DNA of 45,643 nucleotides from Thermoplasmata archaeon (GTDB lineage Archaea > Thermoplasmatota > DTKX01 > VGTL01), in assembly GCA_038851035.1 (NCBI GenBank), contig JAWCLH010000023.1, positions 1-45,643 of the forward strand, in the 5' to 3' direction. Each line of letters starts with the position of its first letter. Positions within the stretch are counted from its first letter, which is position 1. The notes under the pieces were generated by a model. The model had not been told where the DNA came from. It saw nothing but the letters and a program-made list of their open reading frames with translations, and ran no database searches. Below, one piece after another: positions 33,459 to 41,302 of the stretch. Both the position numbers and the translations under genes were made by a program.

Positions 33459-34775
33459 TTACTCTTCCTCTCTCTCTCCTGTACGACTCGCCTCTCCACC
33501 TCCGACCCCGCCCGACACAGACACACCGTCCTCAACTCCCTCCCCCTCCCCCATTCTCCTCGTGCCTCCAGTCCCTCGGCCGCGGCCGGTGGTGCCCCCG
33601 TCCGATTCCACGCCCTCCACCCCGCCGCCCGCTCTCTCTACCACCGCGCTTTCCCCCTTGGCCCCAGCTACCCGCTCAACCGGTTTCCCACCATCCTCAG
33701 GCATCCCGTCGGTCGTCCGGGGCTCCTCAGCCCTCCCGAGCCGGTAAAGCTCGAGCAGATCGTCGTATATTTCCGGCACAAGGTCGAACACTATCATTGC
33801 GAGCGCGAGAAGGACGAGGAAGCTGAATAGCTTTCCCAGATACCCGTGGGCGACGTCGAAGCTCGTTGTCCCGCTGTTCACCAGCCAGATGATGCTTATG
33901 TTGCGCACCAGGTTGAGAACCCATATTGGTGGAATCGTGTAGAGCAGGGCCCGGGCGCGCCTCTCGGGCCAGCTCATCTTCATGTACTTCTTGATGCGCT
34001 TTCCGATTCTTTTGTAGCCGCTCCACGGGTTCTCGCGGGGCTCGATGCAGAGGAAGGCCCCTAGGAAAATCACAATCGCCTCGATGCCAGTGCAGGCAAG
34101 GATTATCGAGATGCCCGAGCCGATGACGGGCACGGATATCTCGCCCGTGGCGGCGTCTACGACCGGACCCCCGACCACCGTGCTTGCGCCGAGGAGGTTG
34201 TAGAGCCAGGAAGTCTGGGCGGCGGTGGCCCATATCAGCGCGCTCGATAGGGCGGGCACCTTCGCAAATAGGAAGTAGGTCCCAGCGGCCACGAAGGTCA
34301 TTCCCGTGATGAACCTCAGCGCCCTACGGTCCCCACCGCTCTTCCAAGCCCTCCACTCGTATATCGAGAAGACAGTGAAGAGCGCGAGGGCGGGCGCGTA
34401 CAGAAGCACGTTTATCGGGTCGTCGGGGTGGAGACTTACGTAGTTCGGAACCTCGAGCATCCAGTAGATACCGAAGGCCTGCCAGCCCACGATTGACGTG
34501 AGGTGGCCCTCGGCCTTGTTATGCATCAGGTATCCCACGCCCAACATAACCAGTCCCGTGAGCAGGGAAACGCTCATCAGGGCCGACGCAACGCGGTCGC
34601 CGCGGCCGGGGCTCCAGAGCATCACTGCAATCAGGAGGCCCATGCACCAAATATAAACGGCTGCGAAGAGACGAGGCTCTCTCCTTAGATAGTGGGCGCA
34701 AACCCCCGTGATTCCGATCGCGCCGACAAGAAAAGGAGTCGCGAGGTCCATCCTGCGCCAGCCCCTATACCGCAT
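33459..34775 (-). CDS. artA: Archaeosortase (ArtA-like)
   Basis: 438 residues from the ATG at 34775, whose first base is the last base of the upstream stop (TGATG); the ATG at 34751 is an alternative. Eight or more hydrophobic segments. The exosortase/archaeosortase catalytic set is present: Cys228 in ILACTGIEAI, Arg291 in LNLVRNISI and His310 in FDVAHGYLGKL. ArtA cuts C-terminal sorting signals and enables lipid attachment of surface proteins. The ACTGI motif and the adjacent pssD/pssA match the haloarchaeal ArtA system. A ~90-residue Gly/Glu/Arg-rich tail after the last helix is unusual. Candidate substrates in the window are the beta-helix/PKD protein (37891-40344) and perhaps the C11 protease. 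Confidence 0.93.
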   Translation of the reverse strand: MRYRGWRRMDLATPFLVGAIGITGVCAHYLRREPRLFAAVYIWCMGLLIAVMLWSPGRGDRVASALMSVSLLTGLVMLGVGYLMHNKAEGHLTSIVGWQAFGIYWMLEVPNYVSLHPDDPINVLLYAPALALFTVFSIYEWRAWKSGGDRRALRFITGMTFVAAGTYFLFAKVPALSSALIWATAAQTSWLYNLLGASTVVGGPVVDAATGEISVPVIGSGISIILACTGIEAIVIFLGAFLCIEPRENPWSGYKRIGKRIKKYMKMSWPERRARALLYTIPPIWVLNLVRNISIIWLVNSGTTSFDVAHGYLGKLFSFLVLLALAMIVFDLVPEIYDDLLELYRLGRAEEPRTTDGMPEDGGKPVERVAGAKGESAVVERAGGGVEGVESDGGTTGRGRGTGGTRRMGEGEGVEDGVSVSGGVGGGEASRTGEREEE

Positions 34776-37558
34776 CAGATACCGGTTATCAGCGTGTCCA
34801 CCAGCTTCTTCGCTCCCCAGAGCTTGCTGGTGTCCCCGTCCCACTTTTCCAGCATGGAGCCGTACCTCTCCTCGAGCTCCTGAATCACCCTCCTCATCTC
34901 CCTCCTCTTCTCCTCCGGCTCCCTCCCCGTGACCACGAGCGCCACATAGACATACTTCCCGCTCTCGAGCAGAATTCTCGTCTTGCCGTACCTGAGCTCG
35001 TTCAGGACCTCCGCGTCCCTCAGCCGGAAGGACTCGCCGATGAAGTTCTGAATCGCCACGAGCATCCCGCCGAGGAGCTGGTTGTCGACCTCGGGCCTGA
35101 GCCTCCGGGTGTTGTGGTGAATCAGCCTCCCGTCCCTATATATCAGGAACAGTTCCTCGATTGTGTACTCAGGGACCCTCTTGTCCGAGACGGCCTCTAT
35201 CCTCTTCATCCTCTCGACCAGAAGCGTGACGATCTGGTCGAGCTCGCCTATCCTGAAGTAGGTGTTGACCGCTTTCTGGTATAGCATCTTGGAGTAGGGG
35301 AGCTTGCCTAACCTTTCCTCGAGGTAACCGAGCCTCTCGTAGGCCTCCGCGAGTCTGCGGAGCTCCCCCGACTTCTCGAAGAAGTGAATCGCAGCCTGGA
35401 GGGCCCGCCTGGTCTTGTCCGATTCCTCCGGGGTCAATGTCGGCTGCTCCAGACTCTTGAGCGCGGCCCGGAACCCCTCCTCGATTCTCGCGGGCAGTTT
35501 CTCCTTCTCCTCCCTCACCTCCGCCTCGAGCTGCCTGAGCAGCTGCATCGCCCGCTCGTGCTCCCCGGCGTCGGCGGCTGATATGGCTCTCTGGAGCAGC
35601 TGCTCGGCCTTTCCAGGGTCCATTCCAAGCTCGACCGCCTCGTCCGTGGCGTCCATCGCCTCCTTGATCGCCTCACGCGTCCGTCTCGCCTTCGCCTCCG
35701 CTTCCGCCCTCAGCACACCCTCCCTCACCCTGCGGGCTATCTCCGCCTCCTCCCTCGCCTGCCCAAGGAGGAGAATTCCTCTCTCGAATTGCCCCCTTGC
35801 CAGAGCCTCCCTCACTGCCGAGAGAATTCCCTCGCTCTTCGAAGTGTCGGCGCCCATTCCCCTCGCGTTGGCAATCATCTGCTCGACCGCGCTCACGAGC
35901 GCCGCCGCCCTTTCGCTCCTCGCGGCCTCGACTATCTCGAGCGCCTTCGAGGTGAGCTCCGTCCCTCTATCATAGTCGCCGCCATCGAATGCGGTCCTCG
36001 CCTTTTCGAACAGCGAGGCGGCCCTCGAGACCTCCGCCCCCAGCTTCTGTGCGTTCTCGATTATCACAGAAGAGCGCTCCGCGAGCATCCTGAGAATCTC
36101 TCGGTTGCGGATCAGCTCGAGCTTGTCGCGCAGGCCGACAGCGAGGAGTTCCCCAGTCGCGCTCGAGGCCATCGAGAGCATCGGGTCCCGGCCTGAGTAC
36201 CTGAATAGTAGCCTCCCCGCGCGATCGTAGGAGTAGAGGTGCCGGCCATCCGCGGCATACACCGCACTCCCGTCCGCCGAGATGGCCAGATGGGTTATCG
36301 AGTCCTCCGTTCTGGACTTCCAGCTCACCGCCCCAATCTTGGAGAAGACAACAAGGTCGTTTCCCTGCGAGCCCGCCGCGAGAGTCTCGCCGTCCCGCGA
36401 AATCGCCACGGCGCTCCAGATGCCCCCCATGTGCTTCCACCTGAGGAACACGTTTCTATCGTAGCAGTAGACGTTGTGGTCCTTGAATGTCACCAGAAGG
36501 AGGTCCCCATCGCCAGAGACCGCGAGCCGCCAGCCCGGCCTCTCGGTCCAGTGCTTCCCGGTGAGGTTCCCCTCCCTGCTGACGACGTATATGTTGTTGT
36601 CGCTAGCGGAGCAGAGTACCGTGCCATCCTCTGTGACGTCGAGTGAGACCGCCGCTCCCCCCATCCTAAACGCCCAGAGTCTCCTCCCCACGGCGTCGAA
36701 GCAAACCAAGCTTCCGTCGCCGCAGCCCGCCACAACCGTTTTCCCATCATGGGACACTTTCAGAGCAACCCCACGCTCGGGGAGGGGCTGGGACCATAGA
36801 GGCTTTCCCGTTCGCTCGAATGCGTGGAGCCTCCCGTCGCCCGCCGCAGCGCAGGCGAAGCCGCCGTCCGGCGCGATTGCAACCGCCCTCACCTCTGGCA
36901 AGGGCACCCTCCACAGCCTGACCATCTTCCGCCCGGTGTTGGCAAACTCACGCGCTAGCTCGAGGTTCTTATCCACCTCGTCGTAGAACCCCCTTTCCAT
37001 GCTCGTCCGTGCCGCCCGGACCAGGTACTCCGCCTTATCCACCCTCGCCCCGCAGCGCGCCGCCTCTTCGATGATGAGCTTCGTCTCAGCGATTCCGGCA
37101 GCGTACCTGCGCGCCGGCACCCCGAGCTCCTCAAGCACCATCGCCGCGGCCTCGCGCGTGTCGCTCTTCTCGCTCTCCAGAAGCCCCACCAGCTCCGGCA
37201 TGCGCTCCTCAACGACCTCGCTCGCGGAGGAGGCGTGCTTGCGCAGCAGGGTCAGTGCTTCGGCGGGGTTTTCCCTGAAGCGGGCCAGTCCATCCAGCAC
37301 CGCCGCAACGATTTCCCTCCGGAGGTTCGAGCGGCTCTTGGCAAGCGAATTCAGCAGGTTGAGGGAGGCAACGCGTACCTCCCCCGACTGATCCCCGAGA
37401 GCCTCGACGATGCGCGGAACCGCCGCCACGAGGGCCTTCGGGTCCTCGTCCGCAAGCGCCGAGAGCTCCCTGATGAGCTTGAGCTTCCGCTCCGTCCCGG
37501 CCGGGCCGAGCTCGCGCGATAGCCTCTCGGCCTTCTTCGTCAAGTCGCCGAATATCAT
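34775..37558 (-). CDS. Cytosolic scaffold: HEAT repeats, beta-propeller, helical-hairpin repeats, longin/roadblock-like end
   Basis: 927 residues; no signal peptide or membrane span. Residues about 1-150 are HEAT-like helices (VEALGDQSGEVRVASLNLL). A helical hairpin lies at about 155-215, then a seven-bladed WD40/PQQ-type propeller at about 215-490 with repeated 'SxDGxxxxAGxxDGxLxxFD' blades. Three more hairpins follow (about 495-550, 550-610 and 628-685) with A..ll..A...l..G....A spacing, then a TPR-like stretch (about 700-770). The last ~155 residues (LFLIYRDGRLIHHNTRRL … QNFIGESF … ILLESGKYVYVALVV) have the pattern of longin/roadblock-like response modules. The gene is translationally coupled to artA (TGATG) and heads the operon from a TATA box at 37584-37597. 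Function unknown; a scaffold is inferred from the repeats. Confidence 0.88.
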   Translation of the reverse strand: MIFGDLTKKAERLSRELGPAGTERKLKLIRELSALADEDPKALVAAVPRIVEALGDQSGEVRVASLNLLNSLAKSRSNLRREIVAAVLDGLARFRENPAEALTLLRKHASSASEVVEERMPELVGLLESEKSDTREAAAMVLEELGVPARRYAAGIAETKLIIEEAARCGARVDKAEYLVRAARTSMERGFYDEVDKNLELAREFANTGRKMVRLWRVPLPEVRAVAIAPDGGFACAAAGDGRLHAFERTGKPLWSQPLPERGVALKVSHDGKTVVAGCGDGSLVCFDAVGRRLWAFRMGGAAVSLDVTEDGTVLCSASDNNIYVVSREGNLTGKHWTERPGWRLAVSGDGDLLLVTFKDHNVYCYDRNVFLRWKHMGGIWSAVAISRDGETLAAGSQGNDLVVFSKIGAVSWKSRTEDSITHLAISADGSAVYAADGRHLYSYDRAGRLLFRYSGRDPMLSMASSATGELLAVGLRDKLELIRNREILRMLAERSSVIIENAQKLGAEVSRAASLFEKARTAFDGGDYDRGTELTSKALEIVEAARSERAAALVSAVEQMIANARGMGADTSKSEGILSAVREALARGQFERGILLLGQAREEAEIARRVREGVLRAEAEAKARRTREAIKEAMDATDEAVELGMDPGKAEQLLQRAISAADAGEHERAMQLLRQLEAEVREEKEKLPARIEEGFRAALKSLEQPTLTPEESDKTRRALQAAIHFFEKSGELRRLAEAYERLGYLEERLGKLPYSKMLYQKAVNTYFRIGELDQIVTLLVERMKRIEAVSDKRVPEYTIEELFLIYRDGRLIHHNTRRLRPEVDNQLLGGMLVAIQNFIGESFRLRDAEVLNELRYGKTRILLESGKYVYVALVVTGREPEEKRREMRRVIQELEERYGSMLEKWDGDTSKLWGAKKLVDTLITGI

Positions 37559-37583
37559 AGTTGGGCTATGATACCATTAATCC

Positions 37584-37597
37584 TGATAATATAGATG
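37584..37597 (-). promoter_or_regulatory. TATA-box-like promoter of the scaffold-artA-pssD-pssA run
   Basis: The minus strand reads ACATCTATATTATC, about 32 bp before the ATG at 37558, predicting a near-leaderless mRNA. No other TATA-like box is obvious between the later genes, whose gaps are at most 51 bp. Confidence 0.55.
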
Positions 37598-37603
37598 TTG
37601 GTC

Positions 37604-37679
37604 GGGCGCCCGGCGCCCGCCCTAGACACCTGACGCAGCCACCCGAGCCAACTTACCACCCGATGGGCGCAAGCCCATC
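37604..37679. other. Two palindromes in the divergent intergenic region, one with a GCAA tetraloop
   Basis: GGGCGCC at 37604-37610 mirrors GGCGCCC at 37612-37618. Further along, GATGGGC at 37662-37668 and GCCCATC at 37673-37679 form a perfect 7-bp stem closed by GCAA, a GNRA tetraloop. The 332-bp region 37559-37890 between the divergent scaffold and beta-helix genes holds these, an AT-rich block at 37728-37770 and a transposase scrap, but no gene. The tetraloop hairpin may be part of a 5' leader of the plus-strand gene. Confidence 0.5.
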
Positions 37680-37781
37680 ATCGAAACTGAAGCCAAAAAG
37701 CTCGCTGGCCGACGGTCCGGAGTTGAGAATGAAAAATTAAATATTCTAAAACCAATTAAACCCTATCTTCCTAAGCTCACT

Positions 37782-37835
37782 ATGCGTAGGAAGCTCATCA
37801 GTAGGAGGCTGCGTCCGGATAGGCCGGCGCAGTAA
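37782..37835 (+). pseudogene. Possible left-end scrap of the same insertion sequence as at 6358
   Basis: A 17-codon frame beginning MRRKLISRRLRP, preceded by CTAAAACCA at 37746-37754. Both the CTAAAACCA and the ATGCG…GGAAGCTCA pattern recur at 6340-6368. The likeness covers only some 25-30 bases and could be partly chance, so this is a weak call. Confidence 0.3.
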
Positions 37836-37890
37836 TGAGCCACTCTGCGACGCCCCCCGCCCGCGGCCCCGACGGTGAAGAGGTGAGAGG

Positions 37891-40344
37891 ATGGAAGGGA
37901 AGGCTCACAGAGAGGGCTCCAGAATGGGATTTCTGAGTATGCTGGTTGTGCTATTTATGATGGTTCCGGCCCCACCGTCCGTGGCGATGGAGCCGGCCGG
38001 TGAGGGACCGGCAGGCGCGCGGGCCTACACGCCGCGCGCGCCGATAAAAATAGAGGGCTCCGAGGGGTTCACTCCGGAGAACGGCGTCACCGGGGGCTCG
38101 GGCCATGAGGACGACCCGTACGTGATAAGCGGCTGGGAGATAACACCGGCATCGAGCCACGGAATCGAGATCTATTTCGTAACCACCTACCTGACCATAC
38201 GGAACTGCAGGATAAAGAACACCCCCGCCGGTTTCGCCGGTCTATCTATCAATTTCACGGATGCCATCATATCCGTGGAGCACTGCGTCTTCGAAGGGAA
38301 CGACGTCGGGGTCCAGCTGAATGGCATGTATTATCCAGCCACAATCTCCAACTGCTCCTTCACCGGGAACAGAATAGGCGTCAGGTGCGGAACATCCCTT
38401 CAGGTGCAGGACTGCACCTTCTCCGGCGGGACGGGCGTCACGCTCGAGGAACATCCGTCCGGTAAAATCAAGTTCAGCACCTTCAAGGACCAGATCGCAG
38501 GTGTAAAGGTCACAGGGTCTCTGGAGAAGCTTTATGTCATGAACAACAGTTTCTCCGGTGTCCAGACCGCCCTCAGCATGGATAACTGCAAGGGCGACTA
38601 TAATAAAGGAAAGTGGGGGCATGTCACCGGCAACGTCTTCTCTGGAGGGACGGTCGGCGTCTCCGTGAACGGCAGCGGATTCTGTTCCATCTACAGAAAC
38701 ACGTTCGAGGATGTCCCGACCGGTGTCTCCATGTCGAACGTCCCCTCCTCCGTACCGGTCTATAACAACGATTTCCTGCGCGGAACCACAGGAATCGAGC
38801 TCGCGTATTGTACCAACGGCACGATAAACAACAACAACTTCACAGGCGCCTCGTCCTACGCGGTGAGCCTCAAAGGAAGCCGCTACAATACGATAATTGA
38901 CAATCACTTTAAGGACAACAATGCGGGCGGCCGCCAGGCCTACTGCGACAAGAGCGAGAACATATGGAACCTCTCCGGTGAAAAAGAGTGGGACAGGGAG
39001 AAAAACTGGTGGAACGGTCTGTCGAGCGCCCACGGCAACCACTGGAGCGACCTCAGCAGGCCCGACTCGGACAGGGATGGCTTCGTGGACACCGGCTACG
39101 AGCTCGGGGGCGGCATGGCCGCCGACATGAGACCCATGAGCACCCCGCCGCCGAGGTGCGGGAACGTCCCCGACGGGACCCTCTTCTGCTCCGTGGACGC
39201 GGACAGGACGACCGGCGCCGCTCCCCTGACCGTGGAGTTCAGGGGGCTGGTCGTGTGCGACGACAGGACGCCCTACCCCTTCAGATACGAGTGGGACTTC
39301 GGCGACGGGGCGACCGCGGAGGGCTTCTGCGCGCTCCACACCTACAGCACCCCGGGCACCTACACCGCCCGCCTGACGGTGACGGACCAGGATGAGAGGG
39401 AGTGCTCGGCCACGAAGACAATAACGCCGGGCGCCGCGCCGGCTCCGCTGGAGGCCTCCGCGTCCGCGGACAAAACGAGCGGCGAGGCCCCCCTCACGGT
39501 CTCCTTCACGGCCTCCGCGACCGGAGGCACCCCGCCCTATACCTACGCGTGGGAATTCGGCGACGGGGAGACGGGCGCGGGCGCCTCCGTGAGCCACACC
39601 TACGCCGCCGCTGGCACGTACTCCGCGGTCCTGACCGTCACGGACTCCGAGAGCCAGACGAAGAAAGCCGCGGCGCTCACCATCACCGTGACCTCCGGCG
39701 GAGCGGCGCCCCTCTCCGCCTCCGCCTCGGCCGATAGGACCTCGGGCCCGGCGCCCCTCTCCGTCCAGTTCACGGGCGTCGCGAGCGGCGGCACCCCGCC
39801 CTACACATTCAGCTGGAGCTTCGGCGATGGAGCCACGGGCTCGGGCTCGCCCGTCAGCCACACCTACACATCAGACGGCATTTACGACGTCGTCCTGACG
39901 GTGACCGACTCGAAGTCCGTGACGAAGACCGCCCCGGTAATCACCATCACGGTCGGCGGGGGCGGGGGCTCGCAGCTGGTGGTTGCGGCCTCGGCCAGCC
40001 CGACCTCCGGCCCCGCGCCGCTCAGGGTCCAGTTCACGGCCTCCGCGTCCGGCGGGACCGAGCCCTACACATTCGAGTGGAGCTTCGGCGACGGGACGAA
40101 CGGCACCGGTGCCAGCGTCACGCACAGGTATGAGAAGAAGGGCACCTACACCGTTCTCGTGACGGTGAAGGACCGGGAGGGCCAACAGCGCTCCTCCACA
40201 GTGACAATCGAGGTGAAGGAGAAGCCCAAGGAGATCCGGAGCCAGCCGGGGCTCGGGGCGCTGGCGGTGGCCGCGGCCCTCGCGACAGTTGTGGTGCTCC
40301 GGGCGCGGAGGAGGGGAGGACCGGACGGGGGAGGGGGGCAGTGA
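37891..40344 (+). CDS. NosD-like beta-helix/PKD surface protein with sorting-type C-terminus
   Basis: 817 residues; AGGTGAGAGG precedes the ATG at 37891. Signal peptide about 1-32. The entry motif GFTPENGVTGGSGHEDDPYV with VISGWEI is typical of archaeal NosD/right-handed beta-helix proteins, and the helix runs to about residue 370 with repeated 'N.F.G….V….' coils. Four PKD domains follow (about 430-780), each with WDFGDG, WEFGDG or WSFGDG. The end is PGLGALAVAAALATVVVLRA, then RRR and a short Gly-rich tail: a motif, a hydrophobic span and a basic cluster, as in PGF-CTERM archaeosortase substrates but with Leu for Phe. It is probably processed by the ArtA encoded nearby. It is 332 bp divergent from the artA operon and overlaps the next gene. 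Confidence 0.92.
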   Translation: MEGKAHREGSRMGFLSMLVVLFMMVPAPPSVAMEPAGEGPAGARAYTPRAPIKIEGSEGFTPENGVTGGSGHEDDPYVISGWEITPASSHGIEIYFVTTYLTIRNCRIKNTPAGFAGLSINFTDAIISVEHCVFEGNDVGVQLNGMYYPATISNCSFTGNRIGVRCGTSLQVQDCTFSGGTGVTLEEHPSGKIKFSTFKDQIAGVKVTGSLEKLYVMNNSFSGVQTALSMDNCKGDYNKGKWGHVTGNVFSGGTVGVSVNGSGFCSIYRNTFEDVPTGVSMSNVPSSVPVYNNDFLRGTTGIELAYCTNGTINNNNFTGASSYAVSLKGSRYNTIIDNHFKDNNAGGRQAYCDKSENIWNLSGEKEWDREKNWWNGLSSAHGNHWSDLSRPDSDRDGFVDTGYELGGGMAADMRPMSTPPPRCGNVPDGTLFCSVDADRTTGAAPLTVEFRGLVVCDDRTPYPFRYEWDFGDGATAEGFCALHTYSTPGTYTARLTVTDQDERECSATKTITPGAAPAPLEASASADKTSGEAPLTVSFTASATGGTPPYTYAWEFGDGETGAGASVSHTYAAAGTYSAVLTVTDSESQTKKAAALTITVTSGGAAPLSASASADRTSGPAPLSVQFTGVASGGTPPYTFSWSFGDGATGSGSPVSHTYTSDGIYDVVLTVTDSKSVTKTAPVITITVGGGGGSQLVVAASASPTSGPAPLRVQFTASASGGTEPYTFEWSFGDGTNGTGASVTHRYEKKGTYTVLVTVKDREGQQRSSTVTIEVKEKPKEIRSQPGLGALAVAAALATVVVLRARRRGGPDGGGGQ

Positions 40345-40988
40345 CCATGGCGGCCCCGCCACCACCATCTGTCCGGCAGCAGCCGTCCCCCCAGTACCCC
40401 GCGTACGGCCAGACCACTTATCCCGGTTATTACCCGCCCGCTCAGCCTCCGGCGGCTCAGCCCCAGCCGGCGCCGCAGTATTACCCCCCGGCGGCTCAGG
40501 GCCAGCAAGGCCAGCCCGCGGCGCAGTACTACCCCCCACCGGCGCAGCCCCAGCAGCCTCCGCAGGGCTACGCCCCGGCGGCGCAGTCTCCGCCGCCGTA
40601 CGGATATTACCAGCCCCCCCAGTACCAGTACCCCGCGCCCCAGTACCCCGGCTCCCCCCCTCCCCCCGCATATTACCCGGGCCAGCAGCCGGGCGCGCCG
40701 CAGGCCGGACAATCCACCGGGATGATCGCGGTGGCCCTTGTGGGAGCGGTCTTCGGTGCAATAGGAATGATAATGCCCTCCATCGGCTATCTCCTCTTCT
40801 CGATAATTCCCCTCGAGCTCCTTGTTCTGGGCATGATATTCGGCATTATCGCCTGCGTTTGCGGAGCCGTCACCCGGAGCGGAAATCCCGCCAGGGGCAA
40901 CAGGATAATCTCCTTCGGGGCGGCCGTCGTCCTCATCAACCTGATATGCGCGCTGATTCTGGGAATAGGGCTGGCGTCGATCGAGTAG
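40341..40988 (+). CDS. Pro/Gln/Tyr-rich membrane protein
   Basis: 215 residues from the GTG at 40341, which overlaps the upstream stop (GTGA) and has GAGG six bases before it; the ATG at 40347 is an alternative. Residues 1-125 are low-complexity Pro/Gln/Tyr/Ala with repeated QYYPP and QYP motifs, presumably disordered and cytoplasmic or extracellular. Residues about 128-213 hold three hydrophobic segments with small-residue packing (GAVFGAIGMI, LGMIFGIIACVCGAV, VVLINLICALILGIG). This resembles DUF4190-type small membrane proteins with Pro-rich N-termini. Function unknown. It is probably cotranslated with the beta-helix protein. Confidence 0.82.
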   Translation: MTMAAPPPPSVRQQPSPQYPAYGQTTYPGYYPPAQPPAAQPQPAPQYYPPAAQGQQGQPAAQYYPPPAQPQQPPQGYAPAAQSPPPYGYYQPPQYQYPAPQYPGSPPPPAYYPGQQPGAPQAGQSTGMIAVALVGAVFGAIGMIMPSIGYLLFSIIPLELLVLGMIFGIIACVCGAVTRSGNPARGNRIISFGAAVVLINLICALILGIGLASIE

Positions 40989-41302
40989 CTCCGGAAGGGC
41001 CGGGCGATGCAGCCGCCGCCCAGCCCGCGCTCGGTCCCGCGCCGCATCCGGGCCCTGCTGTCCTGCGGACCATCAGACTCCGTCCGGCTGCTCAATCCTC
41101 CCGACGCCCGCGCGTCGCAAATGGCCTGTACGGCCCCCGAACTCTCTATCCGCCGATAGCCGTCCTCCCCGTCCAGCCTGAGCCGGGGCTCAGGGAGCTC
41201 TTTCCAACCCCTCCGGCGAGGCCGCACTAGTTTCCATCTCCAACTCTACCAATCCTTAACACCACATCCAGAACCGGCCCATCGTTCCCCAGCAACGCCC
41301 CC
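40989..41302. other. Convergent intergenic stretch, no supported gene
   Basis: About 314 bp between two convergent genes. Pro/Arg-rich frames exist, as expected in GC-rich DNA, without a ribosome site or family likeness. No terminator-like T-run with a strong stem was seen. Confidence 0.4.

Noticed and set aside
40989-41150. About 50-codon Pro/Arg-rich frame behind the Pro/Gln/Tyr-rich membrane protein
   Set aside because: No ribosome site, no domain and the composition expected of GC-rich non-coding DNA.
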